Below are positions 58,885 to 64,000 of a stretch of DNA of 64,000 bases, one piece after another. Source of the DNA: an uncultured Oscillibacter sp. (GTDB lineage: Bacteria > Bacillota > Clostridia > Oscillospirales > Oscillospiraceae). Each line of letters starts with the position of its first letter. The first letter of the stretch is position 1. The translations under genes and the position numbers were made by a program. The notes beneath the pieces were generated by a model that saw nothing but the letters and a program-made list of their open reading frames with translations, was not told the DNA's origin and made no database searches. The DNA is taken from NCBI RefSeq assembly GCF_910579365.1, contig NZ_CAJTUX010000005.1:13948-77947 (forward strand), given 5' to 3'.

Positions 58885-61286
58885 CAGTCCTCGGCCTCCT
58901 TCCGAAAGAGGATGTGTTCCGGCTTAATGGGGATGGACGAAAAGTCCGAATTGCACGCGTGGCAGACAGCCCCGGCGATGGCGGCGGCCGTCGGAACCAG
59001 TCCCGGTTCGCCGATGCCCTTCACGCCGAAGGGACCTTCGGGGTGTCCGTTCTCCACCAGCGTGATTCTGGTCTCCACGTCGGAATCCATGAACGTGGGA
59101 ACCTTGTAATCCACCATGTTTCCGTTCCGCAGGATTCCGTCCTCGTAAATCATTTCCTCCATCAGCGCATGGCCCAGACCCATGACGACCGCCCCCTCGA
59201 TCTGCTGGAGGCAGCCGGTGGGATTGATGGCCTTGCCGACGTCGTGCGCCGCGCCCATTTTGGCGACCTTCACCCGGCCCGTGACGGGGTTCACCTTCAC
59301 CACCGCCGCCTGGGCCCCGATCATCCACATGACCGTGGGCCGCTTGGACTGACGGCCCTCCACCGGCGGCGGGTCAAAGATGTCCGACGTGCCATAGCGT
59401 CCAATGGCCAGCACCGGCTCCTGCTCGTGCAGGATGCCCGATTTTCCCACCTCGTTGATGTGGATGCGCCGGGCGGGGTCCTTCACGCTTTGGATATATC
59501 CCTCTGCGGTATAGGTCACGTCCTCCGCCGCACAGCCCCACTTGACAGCCGCCAGGCGGCAGAGCTGCCGCTTGATGTCCGCGCAGGCCTCCAGGATCGC
59601 GTTGCCGGAGTGGAAGGTTGAGCGGGAGGAGGTGGTGGTCTTGTCGTAGGGCGTCATGGCGGTATCCACCGGGGCCACGCTGATTTTCTCCAGGTCCATG
59701 TGCAGCGCCTCCGCCGCGAACTGGGGCATGGTGGTGGTGACGCCCTGGCCCATCTCCCGGCTGGCGGACCAGATATACAAAGAGCCGTTCTCGTTCATTT
59801 TCACGATGCAGGAAGTGGTGGAGGGCGTGCCCGTCAGCTTGTTGAAGCAGGCGATGCCCTTACCGCAGAGATTGCCCTCCTCGTCCACCCAGCGGTCCGG
59901 GAGCTTGTCCCAATCCACGTTCTTCGCCGCCGCCCGGAGGCACTCCTCTACGGCGCAGGTGGAGATGATCTCCCCGGTGATGCCCTCATCCCCGTCGTGG
60001 AGACAGTTATGGAGCCGGAAGGCCAGGGGCTCCATCCCCAGCTTCCGGGCGACAATGTCCATCTGATGCTCGTGCAGGGTGGCCGCCTCGGTAACGCCGA
60101 ACCCGCGATAAGCCGTGCCCAGGGTCCGGTTGGTCATGTAGACATAGGTGTCCACCTGGGCATTGGGAATTTTATAAGGTCCGTGGGCGGCAAACCCGGC
60201 GTTGTAGTCCACGCGGGGATTGGTGGTCACATAGGCTCCCGCGTCCCAGTAGCCGGTGACCTGCTGAGCGGTGATGGTGCCGTCCTTTTTCACGCCGGTC
60301 TTGATGTAGTACTGCACGGTGGAGCGGCAGACGGTGGCCTCAAACTCCTCGTGCCGGTCATAGGTCAGCTTCACCGGCCTGCCCCCGGCCTTCAGGGAAA
60401 GGGCGATGGCAATAGGCTCGCACTTCGCTTCGTACTTCCCTCCGAAGGCCCCGCCGATGTGGGTCATCGTGAGCCGGACCTTCTCCGCCGGAACTCCGAA
60501 AATCTTCGCCATCAGCCCCCGGATGCCGAAGGGGGACTGGTTGGGGGTCCAGACCTGAATCTCCTGGGTGTAAGGGTTGGCCACGGCGGTGGCGGTATGG
60601 GTTTCAATGAGCGTATGCTGAAGCTGGCCGCAGCGGAAGCTGGATTCCACCACCAGGTCCGCCTCGGCGAACCCCTTTTCCACATCCCCCTTTTTCAGGT
60701 GAAACTGGTCGCCGATGTTCGTCCCTTGAGCAGGGAAGCAGACGCTGCTGCAATCATAGCGGCTCCAGTCCTCGTGAACGAGGGTCTCGTTCTTCATGGA
60801 TTCCTCAATGGTGTTCACCACGGGAAGGAGCTCATACTCCACCTCTACCAGAGCGGCGGCATTCCGGGCGATTTCCTCGGTCTCCGCCGCTATCGCCGCC
60901 ACCGGCTCGCCCTGATAGCGGACCTTGTCCAGGGCAAGTATAGGCTGGTCGGCAATAAATTGTCCATAAGGCTCCGGGTAATCCCTGCCGGTGACGACGG
61001 CCCGCACGCCGGGAACCGCCCGGGCCTTGTCTACATGGACGGCTTTGATCCTGGCGTGGGGATGGGGACTCCGGGCCAGCGCCCCGTAAAGCTGCCCCTG
61101 GAAATTCACATCCGCGCCGTATTGGGCGGTCCCGGTGACTTTCTCCACGGCGTCCTTGCGAATCTGGCTGTGGCCAACGGCGGCCTCGCTGCCGGTGGTG
61201 TCCTTTCGAAGGACCACCAGCCGGTCCCACTCCCGGCCCTCCTGTTGAAACTCTCCGCAGGGGCGAAGCGTTTTCTGCTCTGCCAT
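58884..61286 (-). CDS. Molybdenum hydroxylase catalytic subunit (xanthine dehydrogenase family)
   Basis: The 800-residue molybdopterin-cytosine-dinucleotide subunit has the hammerhead domain (about 30-140, GTAQYGADVNFQGQLYGALA, RYQGEPVAAIAAET), then cofactor loops GGAFGGKYEAKCEP, TAYRGFGVTEA, SREMGQGVTTTM, and the C-terminal GIGEPGLVPTAAAIAGAV with the likely catalytic glutamate. Relatives hydroxylate purines, nicotinate or aromatic acyl-CoAs. The nearby seleno-labelling cluster (17.4-19.6 kb) makes a selenium-dependent enzyme conceivable. A GntR gene precedes it by 18 bases in one operon. Confidence 0.9.
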   Translation of the reverse strand: MAEQKTLRPCGEFQQEGREWDRLVVLRKDTTGSEAAVGHSQIRKDAVEKVTGTAQYGADVNFQGQLYGALARSPHPHARIKAVHVDKARAVPGVRAVVTGRDYPEPYGQFIADQPILALDKVRYQGEPVAAIAAETEEIARNAAALVEVEYELLPVVNTIEESMKNETLVHEDWSRYDCSSVCFPAQGTNIGDQFHLKKGDVEKGFAEADLVVESSFRCGQLQHTLIETHTATAVANPYTQEIQVWTPNQSPFGIRGLMAKIFGVPAEKVRLTMTHIGGAFGGKYEAKCEPIAIALSLKAGGRPVKLTYDRHEEFEATVCRSTVQYYIKTGVKKDGTITAQQVTGYWDAGAYVTTNPRVDYNAGFAAHGPYKIPNAQVDTYVYMTNRTLGTAYRGFGVTEAATLHEHQMDIVARKLGMEPLAFRLHNCLHDGDEGITGEIISTCAVEECLRAAAKNVDWDKLPDRWVDEEGNLCGKGIACFNKLTGTPSTTSCIVKMNENGSLYIWSASREMGQGVTTTMPQFAAEALHMDLEKISVAPVDTAMTPYDKTTTSSRSTFHSGNAILEACADIKRQLCRLAAVKWGCAAEDVTYTAEGYIQSVKDPARRIHINEVGKSGILHEQEPVLAIGRYGTSDIFDPPPVEGRQSKRPTVMWMIGAQAAVVKVNPVTGRVKVAKMGAAHDVGKAINPTGCLQQIEGAVVMGLGHALMEEMIYEDGILRNGNMVDYKVPTFMDSDVETRITLVENGHPEGPFGVKGIGEPGLVPTAAAIAGAVCHACNSDFSSIPIKPEHILFRKEAED

Positions 61287-61304
61287 ATCGTCCTCTCCTT
61301 TTCC

Positions 61305-61991
61305 TTACAAAAGAGTCCTTGGGAGCGGCAGGAGATTCCCGTCCGTCTCCCGGAAATACTGTTTCAACTCATCACCGAAGTTTTTGATATGCAGGAACAT
61401 ATACGCCCCCACGGTATGGTCCGCGCGCTTTTCCAGCATACGCAGAATCTGCCAGTGCTGCTTTGCCAGCTCCGGCAGCGTGTTCCGGGTGACCGCCACG
61501 GACAGCCCCGTCCACTCCACCAGCCGCAGGCTCTCCCACATCCGTTTGAGGGCCGGGCTTCCAGCGGCGTCCACCACCAGGGCGTGGAAGGCGATGTCCT
61601 TTTCCACGAAGTCGCGGGCGTTTTCCGCCGCGTCCATTTCCCGCAGCAGCGCCTCCATTTCCGCCAGCTGCTCCGCTGTAATCCGTCTCGCGGCCTGTCG
61701 GGCGGCGTACTCATCAATAAAAGCCCGTGTGTTATAGATATCCTCAATGTCCTCCAGGGTCAATTTTCGCACAAACGACCCGGAGTAGGGCCGCTCTTCC
61801 AGCAGCCCCATGGCGGCCAGCTCCAGAATGGCCTCTCGCACGGGGGCCTGGGAGACATGGAGCTCCTTGGCCAGCTGGGTTTCCACCACCCGGTCTCCCG
61901 CTTGAAAGCGCCCGGTGGCAATCTGTTGCTGAATATACTCCCGGATGTTGTTCCGCAGCGTGGCCTTTTCCGTTAAACGCTTTCCATCCAT
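61305..61991 (-). CDS. GntR family regulator, FCD type, first gene of the molybdenum hydroxylase operon
   Basis: The 228-residue paralogue of the 56.6-kb GntR protein has a winged helix (about 8-72, GRFQAGDRVVETQLAKELHV) and FCD domain (about 85-215, KDIAFHALVVDAAGS, AKQHWQIL). It lies 18 bases upstream of the Mo subunit on the same strand, so regulator and enzyme share a promoter. The palindrome ATAATCGATTAT lies between its promoter and ATG, so it probably represses itself and the enzyme until an acid or heterocycle effector appears. Confidence 0.93.
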   Translation of the reverse strand: MDGKRLTEKATLRNNIREYIQQQIATGRFQAGDRVVETQLAKELHVSQAPVREAILELAAMGLLEERPYSGSFVRKLTLEDIEDIYNTRAFIDEYAARQAARRITAEQLAEMEALLREMDAAENARDFVEKDIAFHALVVDAAGSPALKRMWESLRLVEWTGLSVAVTRNTLPELAKQHWQILRMLEKRADHTVGAYMFLHIKNFGDELKQYFRETDGNLLPLPRTLL

Positions 61992-62027
61992 TGTCCATCT
62001 CCCTTGCTGGGCATGGCGCCCTCCTAT

Positions 62028-62039
62028 ATAATCGATTAT
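62028..62039. promoter_or_regulatory. Shared palindromic operator ATAATCGATTAT, copy 2
   Basis: A perfect 12-base palindrome 37 bases before the GntR start and 9 bases downstream of its -10 box, so a bound repressor would cover the transcription start. Confidence 0.8.
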
Positions 62040-62047
62040 TGATTATA

Positions 62048-62076
62048 ATTGTATTTCATCTGCACCCGTTTGTCAA
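62048..62076 (-). promoter_or_regulatory. Promoter of the gntR-molybdenum hydroxylase operon
   Basis: On the minus strand TTGACA (62076-62071), 17 bases, TACAAT (62053-62048). It overlaps the 3' end of the PHP phosphoesterase gene by four bases. The operator copy 2 follows immediately. Confidence 0.8.
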
Positions 62077-62825
62077 TGCGTGATTGCTGGAAACCGACGG
62101 TTTCGCTCTTTCCGATAATTGTCAAAGCCTTCTTTGGTGAGATTGACGATAAGCTCCGGCGGAAACTCCAGTTCCTCCAGCAGCGTCATCAGTGGCGTGA
62201 CGCTGCCCACCATGGTGTGAAAGTGCGCGTCGCTGGCCACGCAGACCCGCTGGTCATGGACCTTGCAACAGAGGATGTACTGCTTCAGGGAAGGCAGGCT
62301 CCCCGGGCGGTGGACGGTGGTGGAGTTGTTGTTCAGCTCCAGCAGTTTTCCCTCCTCTCCCGCCGTCCGGACCAGGGCCTCGAAGTCACAGGGAACGCTG
62401 GGGTCGTCGGCGTGGCCCAAAATATCAATGTAGGGATTGCGGAGCATTTTGCAGTAAACTTCTGTATTTTTCTCCCGTTTTGCCCGCTCCGGAAACATAT
62501 GGCTGTGAATGCTGGCAATGGCGAACTCGCAGAATCCAAGGTACTCCGCCGGAATGTCAATCCGGCCCTCGTGGTCCAGGATGTTGATCTCCACGCCCTT
62601 GTAGACCCGAATGCCCTCCACCGTTTCCGGCAGCATCCTCTGGCTGTGGGGGATATAGGCCGGCGCGCCTCCTTCGATGGCCGGGCCGTGTTCCGTCAGG
62701 CAGAGTCCCTTCATACCCTTGGCCTTGGCGGCCAGGCAGTTCTCCGTCAGCGTGGACCAGGCGTGGCCCGAGATGACAGTATGGGTGTGGGTGTCCACTT
62801 CCGGAATCATCTTGCTTAATTGCAT
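62073..62825 (-). CDS. PHP domain phosphatase, YcdX-like
   Basis: ATG 62825 follows AAGGAGAAGG, giving 250 residues. The PHP metal-binding motifs are present: VDTHTHTVISGHAWST, LTEHGPAIEG, GVEINI, SIHSH, DILGHADD and VASDAHFHTM. The family is a trinuclear-metal phosphoesterase (YcdX-type) acting on small phosphate monoesters. It lies between the divergent PEP-utilising-enzyme-like gene and the gntR-hydroxylase operon. Co-regulation by operator copy 3, 95 bases upstream, is possible. If the neighbouring enzyme phosphorylates a substrate, this could be the matching phosphatase. Confidence 0.88.
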   Translation of the reverse strand: MQLSKMIPEVDTHTHTVISGHAWSTLTENCLAAKAKGMKGLCLTEHGPAIEGGAPAYIPHSQRMLPETVEGIRVYKGVEINILDHEGRIDIPAEYLGFCEFAIASIHSHMFPERAKREKNTEVYCKMLRNPYIDILGHADDPSVPCDFEALVRTAGEEGKLLELNNNSTTVHRPGSLPSLKQYILCCKVHDQRVCVASDAHFHTMVGSVTPLMTLLEELEFPPELIVNLTKEGFDNYRKERNRRFPAITH

Positions 62826-62880
62826 AAAATTTCCTTCTCCTTTTTGGCTAGTATTTTGCCCGAAAACTCCGTTTCCTGTC

Positions 62881-62908
62881 TTGACTTTTTCGGGCAATCT
62901 GCTACAAT
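62881..62908 (+). promoter_or_regulatory. Promoter of the PEP-utilising-enzyme-like gene
   Basis: TTGACT (62881-62886), 16 bases, TACAAT (62903-62908). Operator copy 3 begins 12 bases past the -10 box, the same arrangement as at copy 2. The first gene starts 250 bases further on. Confidence 0.65.
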
Positions 62909-62919
62909 CTAAATTGTCA

Positions 62920-62931
62920 ATAATCGATTAT
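62920..62931. promoter_or_regulatory. Shared palindromic operator ATAATCGATTAT, copy 3
   Basis: A perfect 12-base palindrome between the divergent PHP phosphoesterase and PEP-utilising-enzyme-like genes, just past the plus-strand -10 box. Confidence 0.8.
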
Positions 62932-63087
62932 CGAGAAACGAAGCAAATCCGTGCAGGCGCCTTCTTTCTTTATCATAGCGGCTTCTTCCCAAAAAGCAAG
63001 ATAAACCACCTTGCTCCCACCGGAAAATTTCCGGTTCACATCGGTTTTGAGCTTTCCGGATTCTGGCCCGCCCTCCTGCCGGCTTTG

Positions 63088-63099
63088 AAAATCGATTAT
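63088..63099. promoter_or_regulatory. Near copy of the shared operator before the PEP-utilising-enzyme-like gene
   Basis: AAAATCGATTAT, 11 of 12 matches, 58 bases upstream of ATG 63158 in the leader of the same transcript, perhaps a second binding site for the same regulator. Confidence 0.55.
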
Positions 63100-63157
63100 A
63101 CCGGTCACCATCAGCCCCATCCGATCCGCCGACACAAATTGAAAAGGAGAATGCAAG

Positions 63158-64000
63158 ATGAGCGACACTTCCAAAATCCTGGCAACCAAATTTACCGACG
63201 AACGGTTCCCCATCGAATGGAAGGATGAAGCCGAGAAGAGCCTCATGTGGTTCTACGACGACCTCCACTGCCCCAACCCGATCTCTCCGCTGTACTTCGA
63301 CGTCGGCGGCTGGTGGGACTGCGACGGCCGCTGGGGCTCCGACTGCACCTACATGTATCAGCGCTTCGGTGCGCCCATCGGCAAGGCCTGGATCGCCAAG
63401 AAGATCGGCGGTTATGTCTACTCCGCCGTGGTGCCCCCCGAGATGGACGCCGACAAGATCGGGCCCATGTTCGACTACTACACCAAGGTCATGCCCATCT
63501 ATGCCGACACCTTCATGGACCGCTGGGACAAGGAGTATGTCCCCCGGCTGCTCCAAATGCACAAGGCCATGCTGGACTTCGATTTCGAGCACCGCAGCCT
63601 TCCGGAGATCATGATCCACATGGAGGACATTCTGGACATGAAGTCCGAGGCCTTCCGCATCCACTGGATCATCAATCTGGCCCAGTTCCAGGCGTCCACC
63701 AACTTCACCAACGTCTATGAGAAGGTCATGGGCAAGGTGGACCCGGTGGAAATCGGCAAGATCAACGTCTCTCCCAAGGACCGCAACTGGGATTCCCTCA
63801 AGGCCCTCTGGGAGATGAAGGAGTATGTCTGCTCCATCCCCGCCCTGAAGGACCTCTTCCTGAAGAGTGACGCCGCCGCCATTATGGCCAAGGCCGTGGA
63901 CATCCCCGGCGGCAGCAAGCTCCTGGAGATGGTGAACAACTACCGCGAGGAGTACGGCTTCAAGGCCATGTACACCCACGAGTTCATCTACAAGACCTGG
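63158..64000 (+). CDS. PEP-utilising-enzyme-like protein, partial (cut by window end)
   Basis: The open frame runs from ATG 63158 (AAAAGGAG upstream) through the last base, 281 codons with no stop. The visible part reads EKSLMWFYDDLHCPNPISPL, then FGAPIGKAWIAKKIGGYVYS. This resembles the N-terminal region of PEP-synthase/PPDK-like proteins whose phosphohistidine swivelling domain comes later (for example phenylphosphate-synthase-type and rifampin-phosphotransferase-type enzymes). The swivelling histidine would lie beyond the window, so the call rests on resemblance alone. If right, it phosphorylates an organic substrate at the expense of ATP or PEP. It shares the operator palindrome with the molybdenum hydroxylase. 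Confidence 0.5.
   Translation, partial: MSDTSKILATKFTDERFPIEWKDEAEKSLMWFYDDLHCPNPISPLYFDVGGWWDCDGRWGSDCTYMYQRFGAPIGKAWIAKKIGGYVYSAVVPPEMDADKIGPMFDYYTKVMPIYADTFMDRWDKEYVPRLLQMHKAMLDFDFEHRSLPEIMIHMEDILDMKSEAFRIHWIINLAQFQASTNFTNVYEKVMGKVDPVEIGKINVSPKDRNWDSLKALWEMKEYVCSIPALKDLFLKSDAAAIMAKAVDIPGGSKLLEMVNNYREEYGFKAMYTHEFIYKTW

Noticed and set aside
59700..61976. A 758-codon plus-strand frame opposite the molybdenum hydroxylase subunit
   Set aside because: No recognisable motifs and no start signal; the opposite strand has cofactor loops and a coupled operon.
1..64000. CRISPR arrays, tRNA or rRNA genes
   Set aside because: Reading the spacers by eye I saw no regular short repeats and no tRNA-like cloverleaf or CCA end. 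A covariance scan would be needed to exclude small RNAs.

Overview
The window looks like a chromosomal segment from a high-GC, strictly anaerobic gut Firmicute, most likely an Oscillospiraceae-type clostridium (Flavonifractor, Oscillibacter or Dysosmobacter-like). This rests on gene content and style: AGGAGG-type ribosome binding sites, a lysine riboswitch, the acetylase diaminopimelate (DAP) route, an SLH-anchored surface protein, a four-subunit 2-oxoacid:ferredoxin oxidoreductase, an [FeFe] hydrogenase, selenium-labelling genes, and low-GC conjugative-element debris. I saw no tRNA, rRNA or CRISPR array.

Layout. 1-2.75 kb: cell-surface O-acylation operon (DUF4358 lipoprotein, MBOAT, DHHW protein), minus strand, cut by the window edge. 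2.9-6.2 kb: threonine-aldolase-like enzyme and a Trk/Ktr potassium uptake pair. 6.5-11.4 kb: a 1624-residue secreted protein with a transglutaminase-like domain and three SLH repeats. 11.4-16.8 kb: lysine/DAP biosynthesis. An M20 deacetylase and lysA lie on the minus strand and flank riboswitch-controlled dapA-dapB-dapH. 17.4-20.2 kb: selenium cluster (yedF, cysteine desulfurase-like, DUF3343, DUF6472) plus a Nudix hydrolase. 20.3-28.8 kb: housekeeping (metallopeptidase, HAD phosphatase, gltX, asnA), an ECF sigma/anti-sigma pair, a glycogen debranching enzyme and an XRE regulator.

29-40 kb is a fermentation block. It holds an NhaC-family transporter, a LysR regulator, methionine gamma-lyase, a four-subunit 2-oxoacid:ferredoxin oxidoreductase, and a two-gene [FeFe] hydrogenase operon (hydA plus a GltD-like flavoprotein) preceded by a Rex-like operator. 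Read together, it could import methionine, release 2-oxobutyrate, oxidise it to propionyl-CoA with reduced ferredoxin, and vent electrons as hydrogen or pass them to NAD(P). 40.2-44.2 kb is a graveyard: a flavodoxin/cyclophilin/carboxymuconolactone-decarboxylase operon split by conjugative-element remnants, an integrase stump and an internally deleted ISAs1-like element. 44.4 kb carries a possible 31-residue gene with its own promoter, ribosome binding site and terminator. 45.2-50.6 kb: an ABC importer with a glycerophosphodiesterase and a GNAT enzyme.

50.9-64 kb is the most interesting part. Three FCD-type GntR regulators are interleaved with an acetoin/2-oxoacid dehydrogenase complex (E1a, E1b, E2, E3), a three-subunit molybdenum hydroxylase, a PHP phosphoesterase and a PEP-utilising-enzyme-like protein cut by the window end. 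The palindrome ATAATCGATTAT occurs exactly at three promoters here and nearly exactly once more. I infer one regulon, possibly an undescribed catabolic pathway.
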